64,000 bases of DNA from an uncultured Oscillospiraceae bacterium (GCA_934597255.1 CAKTQV010000001.1:62001-126000); one strand, 5' to 3'; positions 42,441-51,526 are shown, counted from the stretch's first letter. The notes: generated from the letters alone by a model not told the origin. Numbers and translations: made by a program.

Positions 42441-44518
42441 TACAGGCGGTACAGCAGCCGGCCGTAGCTGGGGAAGGGCCAGTGCTTTTTCCCGACAAGC
42501 GTTTCCAGCTCGTCGGCCACGGCACGGAGCGACTGCATGTCCTGCAGCACGACGTCGTGGTAATAGCCGGCGCGCGCGGCGCCGTCCTCCGGCTGCTCGG
42601 CGGAGGCGGACTGCTCCAGCTTTTCGCAACGGTCGTACAGCTCCTTGGCGAGCTTTGCCACCCGCTTGACCAGCTTTTCTTCCGCCGGGGATTCCAGATC
42701 GATGGCCTCCTTGGCGCTGATGGTGCGGGCAATCAGCTGCTCAAAGCTCATCACGGCCGGGAAAATGTCGGTCCGGACCATTTCGGTCATGACCTGCGCC
42801 TCGATGTTCAGACGCTTGCAGTAGGTGTCAAGCTGTATGTCGCGGCAGGCGCGAAGCTCGCCCGGGCTCATCACGCCGCGGCGTGCGAAAAGCGCCGTGT
42901 TTTTTTCCGTCGTCAGCAGCGGGAGCGCCTCGGCCGTGCTGCGGAGATTCAGCAGGCCGCGCTTTTCGGCCTCCTCGATCCAGGCCTCGTCATAGCAGTT
43001 GCCGGAAAAGAGAATGCGCCGATGGGCGCTGACCATGCGTGCCAGCAGGCTGCGCAGCGCCTCCTCAAAGTCCGGCGCGCCGGAAAGCTCGTCCGCCATG
43101 CGCTCAAGCGTGTCGGCCATGGCTGTGTTCAAAACGGTGTTGCAGTCGGCGGCGGACTGGCTGGAGCCGAGCATGCGGAACTCAAATTTGTTGCCGGTGA
43201 AGGCGATGGGGGCGGTGCGGTTGCGGTCGCTGGTGTCCCGCGGGATGGCCGGAAGCGCCATGACGCCCGTCTGCAGCGCCTCGGACTCGCGCAGAATGAT
43301 CGGCTCGCCGCGCTCAACGGCGTCCAGAAGCCGCTCAAGCTCCTCGCCCACATACAGCGACACGATGGCCGGGGGCGCCTCGCTGCCGCCGAGACGGTGG
43401 TCGTTCCCGGCGCCGGCGACGCTGATGCGCAGAAGATCCTGATGCTCGTCCACGGCGGCGATGAAGGCGATGAAAAAGGCCAGGAAGCGGCTGCGGCCGA
43501 GAGGGTCCTCGCCGGGGGAGAAAAGATTTTCGCCGCTGTCGGTCAGCAGGGAGTAGTTGTTGTGCTTGCCGGAGCCGGCCACGCCGGCAAAGGGCTTTTC
43601 ATGCAGCAGGCAGGCGAGCCCGTGCCGCTCGGCGATGACGCGCATGCGGTCCATCGTGAGCTGGTTGTGATCGACAGCGGGAGAGCATTTTTCAAACACC
43701 GGGGCCAGCTCGTGCTGCGCGGGCGCGCCCTCGTTATGCTCCGTGTGCGCCGGGACGCCGAGCTGCCACAGCTCCTCGTCCAGCTCGGCCATGAAATCCG
43801 CGACCCGGCTGGGGATGGTGCCGAAATAATGATCGGACAGCTCCTGCCCCTTGGGCGGGCGCGCGCCGAACAGCGTGCGGCCCGTGTAAATGAGATCCTT
43901 GCGCTGGCTGTACACCTCGCGGTCGACGAGGAAGTACTCCTGCTCCGTTCCAATCGCGGGCCAGACGTGGCCGCAGTCGCATCCAAACAGGCGCAGAAGC
44001 CGCAGGCAGGCCGCGTTGAGCGCGTCCATGGAGCGCAGCAGCGGCGTCTTTTTATCCAGCGCCTCGCCGCCGTAGGAGCAGAAGGCCGTGGGGATGCAGA
44101 GCGTGTTGTCCTTGATGAAGGCGTAGCTGGTGGGGTCCCAGGCGGTATAGCCGCGCGCCTCGAAGGTGGCCCGCAGGCCGCCGGAGGGGAACGACGAGGC
44201 GTCCGGCTCGCCGCGGATGAGCTCCTTGCCGGAAAAATCCACGATCGCGTCGCCGTGGCCGGCGGGGACCAGAAAGCTCTCATGCTTCTCGGCGGTCACG
44301 CCCGTCATGGGCTGGAACCAGTGGGTATAGTGCGTCGCGCCGTGCTCCACGGCCCAGTCGCGCATGGCGGCTGCGACGGCGTCGGCCACCCACGCCCACA
44401 AAGGCTCGCCCTGTTCGATCGTGCGCTTGAGCGCGCTGCGGACCTTGGCGTCGAGCCGCCGGTCCATTTCCCTTTCGTCAAAACAGTTAACGCCGTAGCT
44501 CTCCGAAACCAGTCTCAT
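42440..44518 (-). CDS. glnN: Glutamine synthetase type III
   Basis: The 692-residue enzyme is of the large GSIII class, about the usual 700 residues. Recognisable blocks are HWFQPMTGVTAEKHESF, GTEQEYFLVD (metal-binding Glu), HNEGAPAQHELAP, KPFAGVAGSGKHNNYS and FTGNKFEFRMLGSS. It makes glutamine from glutamate and ammonia with ATP. It shares four bases with the rsmG end, so it is co-transcribed with that gene; no nitrogen-regulatory site is evident. Confidence 0.95.
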   Translation of the reverse strand: MRLVSESYGVNCFDEREMDRRLDAKVRSALKRTIEQGEPLWAWVADAVAAAMRDWAVEHGATHYTHWFQPMTGVTAEKHESFLVPAGHGDAIVDFSGKELIRGEPDASSFPSGGLRATFEARGYTAWDPTSYAFIKDNTLCIPTAFCSYGGEALDKKTPLLRSMDALNAACLRLLRLFGCDCGHVWPAIGTEQEYFLVDREVYSQRKDLIYTGRTLFGARPPKGQELSDHYFGTIPSRVADFMAELDEELWQLGVPAHTEHNEGAPAQHELAPVFEKCSPAVDHNQLTMDRMRVIAERHGLACLLHEKPFAGVAGSGKHNNYSLLTDSGENLFSPGEDPLGRSRFLAFFIAFIAAVDEHQDLLRISVAGAGNDHRLGGSEAPPAIVSLYVGEELERLLDAVERGEPIILRESEALQTGVMALPAIPRDTSDRNRTAPIAFTGNKFEFRMLGSSQSAADCNTVLNTAMADTLERMADELSGAPDFEEALRSLLARMVSAHRRILFSGNCYDEAWIEEAEKRGLLNLRSTAEALPLLTTEKNTALFARRGVMSPGELRACRDIQLDTYCKRLNIEAQVMTEMVRTDIFPAVMSFEQLIARTISAKEAIDLESPAEEKLVKRVAKLAKELYDRCEKLEQSASAEQPEDGAARAGYYHDVVLQDMQSLRAVADELETLVGKKHWPFPSYGRLLYRL

Positions 44519-45210
44519 TGGCCCTCTCCCTTCAGAGGCTTTTTTTTGATCTGCGCCCAGCGGCGCGGATACTGCGCCGGGGTCGCCTTTATTTTGTCGA
44601 TAAGAACGGCGGCGTGCTCCACGTCCGTCCCGGGGACGGTGTAGCGCGTGACGCCGCGCAGACGGCCGCCGAGAGACTTAACGGCAAACGCCGCCCGCTG
44701 CACCTCCGCGTCGCAGTCGGGCTTTTTCATGGCGATGAACAGCCCGCCGGGCCGCACCAGCGGCAGACACAGCTCCGCCAGCATTTCCAGCTCCGCCACG
44801 GCGCGGCTGACGGCGATGTCGAAGCTCTCGCGCAGCTCGTCCAGCTCCTCGGCCCGGCCCCACAGACAGCGCACGTCCGGGGCCAGCTCGGTGCAGACGC
44901 CCTGGAGAAAGTCGATCTTCTTGTTGTTGGAGTCGAGAAGCGTCAGGCGCATATCCGGCTGCAGAAGCCGCAGCGGCAGCCCGGGAAAGCCCGCGCCCGT
45001 CCCCACGTCCACGACGTCGCGGCCGCTGAAATCTGCCAGAGCGAGCAGAGCGGCGCTGTCGAGAAAATGCAGGCGCGCGATGCCCTCGTCGTCGCGGATC
45101 GCCGTCAGATTCGTGACGGCGTTTGTCTGCTTCAGCCGTTCGCCATAGCGCAGAAAATTCTGAAGAACGCTTTCCGGCGCGTCCAGATGCGCGCGCAGTA
45201 TCTCTTCCAT
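44515..45210 (-). CDS. rsmG: 16S rRNA (guanine-527-N7)-methyltransferase
   Basis: The 231-residue enzyme (GidB) has the family core NLTAIRDDEGIARLHFLDSA, the SAM motif VVDVGTGAGFPGLPL, LLDSNNKKIDFL, and SRAVAELEMLAELCLPLV. GGAGC precedes the ATG at 45210. It is usually next to mnmG or parA; here it leads into glnN instead. Loss of RsmG confers low-level streptomycin resistance in other bacteria. Confidence 0.94.
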   Translation of the reverse strand: MEEILRAHLDAPESVLQNFLRYGERLKQTNAVTNLTAIRDDEGIARLHFLDSAALLALADFSGRDVVDVGTGAGFPGLPLRLLQPDMRLTLLDSNNKKIDFLQGVCTELAPDVRCLWGRAEELDELRESFDIAVSRAVAELEMLAELCLPLVRPGGLFIAMKKPDCDAEVQRAAFAVKSLGGRLRGVTRYTVPGTDVEHAAVLIDKIKATPAQYPRRWAQIKKKPLKGEGQ

Positions 45211-45236
45211 GAGCTCCCTCCCGGGCGGTGAATGTA

Positions 45237-45266
45237 AAAGCAGGGTATGCCCTTCAGCATACCCTG
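45237..45266 (-). terminator. Intrinsic terminator after sleB-like gene
   Basis: CAGGGTATGC (45241-45250) pairs with GCATACCCTG (45257-45266), 6-nt loop; minus-strand CTTTTAC follows. It separates the cell-wall hydrolase gene from rsmG. Confidence 0.7.
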
Positions 45267-45289
45267 TATCATATCATATCTATACCGGT

Positions 45290-46261
45290 TTAGGCAAGCG
45301 CCATGAAGCAGTGGTTGCCGATCCAGGTGACGGCGGTGTAGCCGCTGCCGAGATGGGACGTGGCGAAAAACAGCGTATAGTCCGGTACCATTTTGCAGCC
45401 GTCCAGCGCCAGCTTTGCGGCCACGACCGCCTCGTCCGACGGGGTGCGGTTGACCGTTCCCGCGGCGACGGGATCGAACTGGCCCTTGGCAAAGATGACG
45501 TCCTTGATGTTGTCCTGCGGGAACACGCTACTGGCGACGCGGTTGATGACCACGTTGCCGACGGCGATCTGACCCTCAAGCGATTCTATGCCGGCCTCGG
45601 CGTAGATGATGCGGCTGAGCCAGTAGACGTCGTCCTCGTTATAAAAGCCGTCGCCGGGATCCAGCGGCGTGATGTCTGTGGCGAAGATGTCCAGGCGCTC
45701 GGCCGTCTCGTCGAGAGAGACCGTCCCGCCGAAGCATTTGGCCAGACTGTCCGCCGGCAGATAAACGCCATCGTCCGTGGAGATCACACCGGCCGGCGCG
45801 TAAAGATAGCGGCCGTTGCTGGTGAAGTATTTTTCGCCGAAGCGGGCTTCCACGGTGATGTCGCCGGCTTCGATCGAAAGGCCTTCCTCCGTCTGGGTGA
45901 AGCGGGCGTTGGGGTAGAGGGCGGAGAAAACGCCCTGCGCGCAGACATAGGGATGTCCGCTGTAGACTTTGTAGGAACCGGCGTATTCCCGGTTGCAGTA
46001 GCTGCTCATCTCGGGAGCCTGGAAGGGCTCGTCCGACTCCGCGACGGTCGTGACCTCCGCGATCTTCGGCTCCACGACCTCCGCCTCGTCGGAGGCGGGC
46101 GTCTCGCCGGCTTCCGTGCTCTGCTCGTCAAAGCTTGCGGAAAGCAGCGCGTCCACTTCCTCGGAAACGGGCTGCAGGCGGCCCGTGCCGCCCAGAAGGC
46201 TGAAAGCCAGGCAGAGCGTCAGAAGCATCCAGAGCACGCGCTGAAGTATTTTTCGGTTCAT
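45290..46261 (-). CDS. sleB: SleB-type cell wall hydrolase with copper-amine-oxidase-like N domain
   Basis: The 323-residue exported protein has a hydrophobic signal (about 8-26) and a charged linker. A copper amine oxidase N-terminal-like beta domain lies at about 105-195 (YLYAPAGVISTDDGVYLPAD). The Hydrolase_2/SleB domain starts near 205 (YWLSRIIYAEAGIESLEGQI, AVGNVVINRVASSVFP, QFDPVAAG). SleB lyses spore cortex in germination, and relatives such as CwlJ share the fold. The Glu in YAEA is the likely catalytic residue. AAAGGAGG precedes the ATG at 46261. The gene symbol is by family resemblance; a vegetative role is possible. Confidence 0.82.
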   Translation of the reverse strand: MNRKILQRVLWMLLTLCLAFSLLGGTGRLQPVSEEVDALLSASFDEQSTEAGETPASDEAEVVEPKIAEVTTVAESDEPFQAPEMSSYCNREYAGSYKVYSGHPYVCAQGVFSALYPNARFTQTEEGLSIEAGDITVEARFGEKYFTSNGRYLYAPAGVISTDDGVYLPADSLAKCFGGTVSLDETAERLDIFATDITPLDPGDGFYNEDDVYWLSRIIYAEAGIESLEGQIAVGNVVINRVASSVFPQDNIKDVIFAKGQFDPVAAGTVNRTPSDEAVVAAKLALDGCKMVPDYTLFFATSHLGSGYTAVTWIGNHCFMALA

Positions 46262-46309
46262 TTGTTCTGCCTCCTTTCGGCATGGATGGGGTGTGAAAGC
46301 GAAGAGGAT

Positions 46310-46364
46310 TACACAGCGGGAACTGTGTACCATTATTATAGCGGAGAAAAAAGCGCGATGGCAA
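46310..46364 (-). promoter_or_regulatory. Promoter and palindrome upstream of sleB-like gene
   Basis: Minus strand: TTGCCA (46364-46359), 18-bp spacer, TATAAT (46340-46335). A perfect inverted repeat TACACAG-N6-CTGTGTA (46310-46329) lies just downstream of the -10, near the transcription start. It is either an operator or a 5' UTR hairpin. Confidence 0.6.
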
Positions 46365-46581
46365 TCGGCAGACTGAATAAATGCACTAAAATCATTTTGT
46401 GTATTTTGTTAATTCACAACATATTGTGGTTAACTGGAATTTAGCTCGGCTAAATTACGCGGGATGTTGTTGAAAAAACTTTTGTTTTTTCCTGATTCAC
46501 GACAAGGTTTTACATAATGTACAAAAGTATTTCTTTACAATAACGGCGTTATGTCTATCAAATTTGAAAAAACGGCGGCAA
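46365..46581. other. AT-rich intergenic region with dyads
   Basis: No gene is seen. It contains an imperfect 27-bp dyad (46408-46434, outer arms GTTAA/TTAAC, inner CACAA/TTGTG) and a perfect short palindrome ATAACG-G-CGTTAT (46540-46552) 30 nt after the TSCPD gene stop. The first resembles a Rex-type operator only loosely. There is no obvious U-tract terminator. Confidence 0.4.
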
Positions 46582-46824
46582 TTATGTCAACGTTTTCAGC
46601 GCCTGTGCGAGCTGATCGGGGCAGGACGTATCCTTCGAGCCGCAGCGGATCCCGTCCAGTCTGGCGATGGCGTCGGCGGGGGTCATACCCTCCATCAGAC
46701 GGGCCACGCCCTGCAGATTTCCGTTGCAGCCGCCGACGACCTCGACATGGCGGATCACGCCGTCTTCCACTTCAATGTTCATCAGACGCGAGCAAACGCC
46801 CTTGGGCTTGTACTGAATGGTCAT
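46582..46824 (-). CDS. TSCPD-domain protein (TIGR03905-like)
   Basis: The 80-residue protein matches the short TSCPD family: VCSRLMNIEVEDGVIRHVEV, GGCNGNLQGVARLMEGM, and GIRCGSKDTSCPDQLAQAL. Its conserved cysteines may bind metal. A related domain is found at the C terminus of some ribonucleotide reductases. Free-standing copies are common in Clostridia and have no settled function. It is divergent from spoIIP; GGGAGAAAA precedes the ATG. Confidence 0.85.
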   Translation of the reverse strand: MTIQYKPKGVCSRLMNIEVEDGVIRHVEVVGGCNGNLQGVARLMEGMTPADAIARLDGIRCGSKDTSCPDQLAQALKTLT

Positions 46825-46924
46825 ATCTTTTCTCCCTCTGTTTTATTTTCGGAAAATTATGGGCATGATCTCCCCTGAGGCCTCATACATTATGAAATGT
46901 ACCGGAGAAAGGGGGACATTCCCT

Positions 46925-47953
46925 ATGAAAGCAAGACTGGGACTGATCGTATTGCTGGCCGCGGCGTTCGGCTGGCTTGGCTCGCTGACCGGCGCCGTGC
47001 CGGAGATCGCGCTGGCTGACGCGCCGGCGGAAACGCCCGCGGCGGCCGGGATAGCGGCGGCGGAGACGCCTGCGCCGGAGATACCGGCATTGGAAGCCGA
47101 GTCCGCGCCGGCCGTCGCCGGGCCGGAAGCGGTGGAAACGGAGCCGGAGGAAGCCGCGGAGGAAACGCCGCAGCCGGCCAGCACGCCGAGGGCGGAGCTG
47201 CGCGCGGCCACCATCCCGTCGGATGGAATGAATAATTTTACATCGTATTCCGTCGATCCCGACGCCCTGCGGGCGGAGGGCTGCTCGCTCACGCTCCCGG
47301 CGGAGGGGCCGCAGATCCTCATCCTGCACAGCCATTCCTGCGAAGCGTATACCATGGAGCCCGGCGCGGTGTACGAGCCGTCGGGCGACTGGCGGACGAC
47401 GGACGCGCAGCAGAGCGTGATCGCCGTCGGCGAGGCGCTGAAAGCGGCGCTGGAGCGATACGGGCTGCGCGTGCTGCACGACACGGAGCTGTACGACTGG
47501 CCAAGCTACAGCAGCGCCTATGTCCGCAGCAGCGAGGCCATTGAGGCGTATCTTCAGACGTATCCCGATCTGGCCATGGTCATTGACCTGCACCGGGACG
47601 CGATCGGCGACGAGGAGACGATCTATAAAACGGTGGCGGACACGGACGGACAGCCGATGGCCCAGCTGATGTTCGTCGTGGGCACGGATCAGAATCTGCC
47701 GCATCCGAACTGGCGGGAGAATCTCAAGCTGGCGCTGATTCTGCAGCAGGCGGCGCTTGCGTGCTGCGAAACGCTCATGCGGCCGATCGACCTGTCCTCC
47801 TGCCGCTATAATCAGCAGCTCACGCCCGGCTCGCTCATTCTGGAGGCCGGGACCTGCGGCAACACGCTCAGTGAGGCCGTGGCGGCCGTGGAATGCTTTG
47901 CCGAGGCGGCCGGTCCCGTGTTGGCTGCGATGGTGGAGGGGGATGCGGCATGA
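46925..47953 (+). CDS. spoIIP: Stage II sporulation protein P
   Basis: The 342-residue peptidoglycan amidase/endopeptidase acts with SpoIID and SpoIIM in septal peptidoglycan removal during engulfment. An N-terminal membrane anchor (about 5-22) is followed by an Ala/Glu/Pro linker to ~105. The SpoIIP core has ILILHSHSCEAY (metal His), VIDLHRDAIG and LILEAGTCGNTLSEA. I chose the ATG at 46925 behind AAAGGGGG; an upstream ATG (46892) lacks a binding site. Its stop overlaps the CBS-domain gene start. The usual neighbour gpr is absent. Confidence 0.9.
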   Translation: MKARLGLIVLLAAAFGWLGSLTGAVPEIALADAPAETPAAAGIAAAETPAPEIPALEAESAPAVAGPEAVETEPEEAAEETPQPASTPRAELRAATIPSDGMNNFTSYSVDPDALRAEGCSLTLPAEGPQILILHSHSCEAYTMEPGAVYEPSGDWRTTDAQQSVIAVGEALKAALERYGLRVLHDTELYDWPSYSSAYVRSSEAIEAYLQTYPDLAMVIDLHRDAIGDEETIYKTVADTDGQPMAQLMFVVGTDQNLPHPNWRENLKLALILQQAALACCETLMRPIDLSSCRYNQQLTPGSLILEAGTCGNTLSEAVAAVECFAEAAGPVLAAMVEGDAA

Positions 47954-48378
47954 GAGCGGACGAAGTCATGTCGGAAAGCCTTGTCAGCATCACGCCGATG
48001 GAGCCGGTGGCGGCGGCCGCGCGGCTGATGAAGCGGCACAATCTCGGCGCGCTGCCCGTGTGCGACGGGACGGGGCGTCTGCGCGGGATCGTGACCGACC
48101 GGGACATCGTGACCCGCTGCGTGGCGGCGGATATGGATGCGGCCGGGACCCCTGTGCGCGAGATTATGAGCCGGGGCGTCGCGTGCTGCGAGGCGGGGGA
48201 TGAGCTTGAAAGCGCGGCGGAAGTGATGGCCGGGCGTCAGCTCCGGCGCCTGCCGGTGCTGCGCGATGGACGGCTCGTGGGGATGCTGTCGCTGGGCGAT
48301 CTGGCCCGGCAGGAGCGGTATCGGATGGAGAGCGCCGCGGCGCTCAGCCGGATATCGGATAACATCCGCCGGGGATGA
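47950..48378 (+). CDS. Tandem CBS-domain protein
   Basis: The 142-residue protein consists of two CBS domains only: VMSESLVSITPMEPVAAAAR with LRGIVTDRDIVTRCVA, and IMSRGVACCEAGDELESAA with LVGMLSLGDLARQ. CBS pairs bind adenine nucleotides and regulate partners. The ATG at 47950 overlaps the spoIIP stop and follows TGGAGGGGG. Pairing with spoIIP suggests expression in the mother cell, but this is inference. Confidence 0.85.
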   Translation: MRADEVMSESLVSITPMEPVAAAARLMKRHNLGALPVCDGTGRLRGIVTDRDIVTRCVAADMDAAGTPVREIMSRGVACCEAGDELESAAEVMAGRQLRRLPVLRDGRLVGMLSLGDLARQERYRMESAAALSRISDNIRRG

Positions 48379-48471
48379 CTCCACATTTTGTACCACGCGA
48401 TATAAGATAACACAAAATATCAGCGAATGCAAGAGAAATTTGTTTCTTTTTTGTAATAATTGTTGATTTTG

Positions 48472-48507
48472 TATCAAAAACAGGCGGCACGATGCTCGTG
48501 CCGCCTG
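48472..48507 (-). terminator. Intrinsic terminator of the beta-diketone operon
   Basis: CAGGCGGCACGA (48481-48492) pairs perfectly over 12 bp with TCGTGCCGCCTG (48496-48507). Minus-strand TTTTTGATAC follows. It lies 70 nt after the BKACE-family gene stop. Confidence 0.9.
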
Positions 48508-48577
48508 CAATGTTATAAGGTATGCTTCCTCGGCTGCCGCTCCGAAAGGGAGGGGGAAGCCGGGGAAAGGGGGGCGA

Positions 48578-49588
48578 TTACTTGCCGCCCATGCCCTGGG
48601 CCGCGAAGTACGGGCCGCCGAACTCGTCCTTGACCGCCTGCTTGGCCGCCTCAAGGTCTTCGATCTTGACAGCGTCCAGAGCCGCGTTGACGGCCTCGAT
48701 GTCGAGCGCCGGCAGGCCGAGAATCTCGCGGGCCTCCGCGCCGGTGGCGGGCTCGTCGCCGATGGCGCGGACGGCGTTGGCCGCGCGCTCAACGAGCATC
48801 ATGTTGGTGGCCTTGATCTTGTTGCCGTCCTTGTCGACGCCGAAGACAACGTTGTCCTCCATGCCGACGCGGATGCCGCCGCCGTTGCCCAGCGCGCTGA
48901 ACATGACGGGCAGATGACCCTTGCCGATGCCGAAGGCGGACCAGGTGATCTCCTTGGGCAGCTTGCCGGCGGCCTGAAGGTTCTTGGTCTCCTGCAGCAG
49001 GATCTGCAGATCGGAGCAGGTGGCGTCCATGCCGCCCATAACGCCGAGGCAGTACTGGAAGTGCAGAGGCTCCTTGACGTAGCCCTGCTTCCAATAGGCG
49101 CCGATGGCGCGCAGCGCGCCGAAGTCGAACACCTCAAACTCGGGCTTGATGCCGCGCTCCTGGTACAGAGTGCCGAGCTGCATCAGCATGGAGGGGCTGT
49201 TGTGGAACACGCCGCCGGGCACGCCCCAGTTGAAGGAGGAGGCGTCAAAGGTGCCCATCTCGATGCCGGGAACATACTTGTGGTGCAGCATACGCATGGC
49301 GTTGCCGTAGGGGGAGTCGTCGGACACGCGGTTGTCGCCGGAGGAGGTGCAGTTGACGATGATGTCGCAGTCCTTGTAGGCGCGGATGGCCTTGATGGTC
49401 TGATAGAACTTCACGGGGTCCATGACGCCCATGCCGTCGTCGTCGCGCATATGCAGATGGGCGACGGAGGCGCCGAGCTTCCAGCATTCGTAGACCTGAG
49501 CCGCGATCTCTTCGGGCTTCTCGGGGATGTTAAAGCCGCGGGGCGTGACGGCGCCCGTCATGGCGGCGGTAATGATTCTTTTAGCCAT
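48578..49588 (-). CDS. BKACE-family beta-keto acid cleavage enzyme
   Basis: The 336-residue protein matches the beta-keto acid cleavage family (DUF849). These Zn enzymes condense a beta-keto acid with acetyl-CoA and split it into acetoacetate plus a new CoA ester (Kce, and the triacetate acetoacetate-lyase of phloroglucinol fermentation). H44 and H46 in the HLHMRDD motif and E244 in VGMEDN correspond to the Zn ligands. TSSG near 81-84 lines the active site. It is last in the operon, 15 nt after the dehydrogenase, with AAGGAGATAATAC as ribosome binding site. The exact keto acid is not determined; 3,5-dioxohexanoate-like acids fit the context. Confidence 0.9.
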   Translation of the reverse strand: MAKRIITAAMTGAVTPRGFNIPEKPEEIAAQVYECWKLGASVAHLHMRDDDGMGVMDPVKFYQTIKAIRAYKDCDIIVNCTSSGDNRVSDDSPYGNAMRMLHHKYVPGIEMGTFDASSFNWGVPGGVFHNSPSMLMQLGTLYQERGIKPEFEVFDFGALRAIGAYWKQGYVKEPLHFQYCLGVMGGMDATCSDLQILLQETKNLQAAGKLPKEITWSAFGIGKGHLPVMFSALGNGGGIRVGMEDNVVFGVDKDGNKIKATNMMLVERAANAVRAIGDEPATGAEAREILGLPALDIEAVNAALDAVKIEDLEAAKQAVKDEFGGPYFAAQGMGGK

Positions 49589-49603
49589 TGTATTATCTCC
49601 TTA

Positions 49604-50563
49604 TCACATTCTGTGGTGCATTTTCAGCACGTCGATAATGACTCTGTCGCGGAAGTCGGCGATCTGGGGCTTGGTGTTGCCGATGACCGGAGGGAAGTTG
49701 GCCATCTCGGGGCCGATCTCCTCGCCGGACTGGTCTGCCCAGGTATCGGGGACCTTCTTCATGTCGGAGATGTCCGCGAAAACGGCGTCGGTCATGGCGC
49801 CGAACTTGATGGCGCAGCCCTTCAGACCAAGCTCGCCGCCGCCTAGCTCGTAGTTCATGGCGGGGCCGAACGCGGCCAGACGGATGCCGGGGCCGAAGGT
49901 CCAGGCGTCGTCGCAGTCGGCCATGGAGCAGACGCCCTCGGTGACCAGCGCGATCTCCTCACGCCACAGGGCGTGCATGAGACGGTTGGCGATGAAGCCG
50001 TTCTTCTCCTTGTTGAGGACCACGGGGGCCTTGTCGTACTTCTTGTAGAAGGCGCGGGCCAGGTCGATGGTCTCCTTGCTGGTCTTGTCGCCGCCGCAGA
50101 TCTCGATCAGGGGCAGCAGATAGGCGGGGTTGAAGGGGTGGGCGACGATGATGCGCTCGGGGTGCTGGGCGCCCTCGGCGATCAGCGTGCAGGGAGTGCC
50201 GGAGGAGGAGGAGGCGATGATGGCGTCGGTGGGGAGATACTTCTCCATCGTGGCGACCATCTCATGCTTCTGCTCCAGATTCTCCGCGCCGTTTTCCTGC
50301 ACGAAGTAAACGCCCGTGAAGGCCTCGGCGGGGTCCGTGGTGAAGTGGATGAGGCTCCAGATCTTCTCCGCATCGTCCACCAGACCGTACTTGACGTAGG
50401 TGTCAACGGCCATCTGGATCTTGGGCTTGGCGCGCTCGATGGAGCCCTCGGAGCGGACGAAAACGTTCACGTCCAGGCCCTTGAGCGCAAAATACGCCGC
50501 GAAGCCGCCGCCGATGGTGCCCGCGCCGTACATGGCAATTGTCTTGATATCTTCGATCTTCAT
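49604..50563 (-). CDS. 3-hydroxyacyl-CoA dehydrogenase-like oxidoreductase
   Basis: The 319-residue NAD-dependent dehydrogenase has the Rossmann motif YGAGTIGGG at 12-20, SSSSGTPCT near 118 and H142 in AHPFNP with E154 twelve residues on, the His-Glu pair of the HAD family. The C-terminal domain has GFIANRLMHALWREE. L-gulonate dehydrogenase and the hydroxy-oxo-hexanoate dehydrogenase of phloroglucinol degradation use the same fold on free acids. The chosen ATG (50563) has GAAAGGA upstream. In context it would oxidise a 3-hydroxy acid to the beta-keto acid used by the next enzyme. Confidence 0.88.
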   Translation of the reverse strand: MKIEDIKTIAMYGAGTIGGGFAAYFALKGLDVNVFVRSEGSIERAKPKIQMAVDTYVKYGLVDDAEKIWSLIHFTTDPAEAFTGVYFVQENGAENLEQKHEMVATMEKYLPTDAIIASSSSGTPCTLIAEGAQHPERIIVAHPFNPAYLLPLIEICGGDKTSKETIDLARAFYKKYDKAPVVLNKEKNGFIANRLMHALWREEIALVTEGVCSMADCDDAWTFGPGIRLAAFGPAMNYELGGGELGLKGCAIKFGAMTDAVFADISDMKKVPDTWADQSGEEIGPEMANFPPVIGNTKPQIADFRDRVIIDVLKMHHRM

Positions 50564-50593
50564 GGTATTAGTCCTTTCACAAGAATCCGACGA

Positions 50594-50620
50594 TGGCTCC
50601 GGAGACAAACTCCGGAGCCA
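50594..50620 (-). other. Intercistronic hairpin between SDR and dehydrogenase genes
   Basis: TGGCTCCGGAG (50594-50604) pairs with CTCCGGAGCCA (50610-50620) over 11 bp, loop 5 nt, with no U-tract. It is probably an mRNA processing or stability element. Confidence 0.6.
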
Positions 50621-50641
50621 CGATCGCAATGAAAGCGGAAA

Positions 50642-51526
50642 TCAGCTGGTGGCGACCAGACCGCCATCGGGGTAGATGGTGGAAGCGGTGACCATGTCGG
50701 AAGCGGCGGAGGCCAGGAAGATGGCCGGGCCGACAACGTCGATCTCGTAGCCGATACGCTGCGCGGGCAGAGCTGCGGCGATGCCGTTGCGGACGTTTTC
50801 ATCCGGGGGCAGCAGGCCGACCATCATCGGGGTGTAGGTGATGGTGGGGCCGATGGCGTTGACCTGGATGTTGGGGCGCAGGTCAGCGGCGAAAGCCTTC
50901 GTCAGCATCTCAACGGCGCCCTTGGTGGTGTTGTAGGGGACGTTGCCGTTGCCGCCGTTGGCGACAGCGCGGATGGAGCGGACGGAGCCGAAGTTGATGA
51001 TCTTGCCGTAGCCCTTGTTGGGGTTGGCCTTGCCGGCCTCGAACTCGGACTGAGGAACGGTGGTCTCGCCGGCGTCGAGGTTGTGATCCTTCATCCAGTT
51101 GCCGAAGTACTTGCAGGTGTACATCATGGAGGTCACGTTGGTGTCGAGCATGCCCTTCCAGACCTTCGTGTCGATCTCCCAGGACCACATCTTCTTGTTG
51201 TAGCCCTGCGCGTTGACCAGGATGTCGCAGCCGCCGAGACCGGCTTCGCTGACGACGAAATCACGGAAAGCAACGATCGCGTCCTCATCGGTCGCGTCGC
51301 AGGCGTAGTAGATGACCTTGACGCCGGGGGCGGCAACGGCCTGGATCTTCGCCTGGGATTCCTTCAGAGCGGACTCACGGCGGGAAGAAATGCACACGTC
51401 CACGCCGTTGGCAGCGTACGCCTCGGCAATCTTTTCGCCGAAGCCGCCGGCGCCGCCGACGATAACGGCCTTCTTGCCGGCCAGCTTGAACATTTCAGTG
51501 TAGGAACCATTGTATACCTTGGGCAT
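50642..51526 (-). CDS. Short-chain dehydrogenase/reductase
   Basis: The 294-residue SDR has the nucleotide motif GGAGGFG (24-30), NAQG (105-108) in place of NNAG, Ser in SVRS (181-184) and catalytic Y198/K202 (YNTTK). It is longer than a classical SDR, with an insert of about 25 residues (150-172, DAGETTVPQSEFEAGKANPN) that could form a substrate lid. Phloroglucinol reductase is an SDR that makes a cyclic 1,3-dione by dearomatising reduction; a similar role, or oxidation of a hydroxyketone, fits the next step in this operon. ATG at 51526 is used (AAAGGAG 10 nt upstream); a TTG 9 nt earlier is too close. Confidence 0.88.
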   Translation of the reverse strand: MPKVYNGSYTEMFKLAGKKAVIVGGAGGFGEKIAEAYAANGVDVCISSRRESALKESQAKIQAVAAPGVKVIYYACDATDEDAIVAFRDFVVSEAGLGGCDILVNAQGYNKKMWSWEIDTKVWKGMLDTNVTSMMYTCKYFGNWMKDHNLDAGETTVPQSEFEAGKANPNKGYGKIINFGSVRSIRAVANGGNGNVPYNTTKGAVEMLTKAFAADLRPNIQVNAIGPTITYTPMMVGLLPPDENVRNGIAAALPAQRIGYEIDVVGPAIFLASAASDMVTASTIYPDGGLVATS

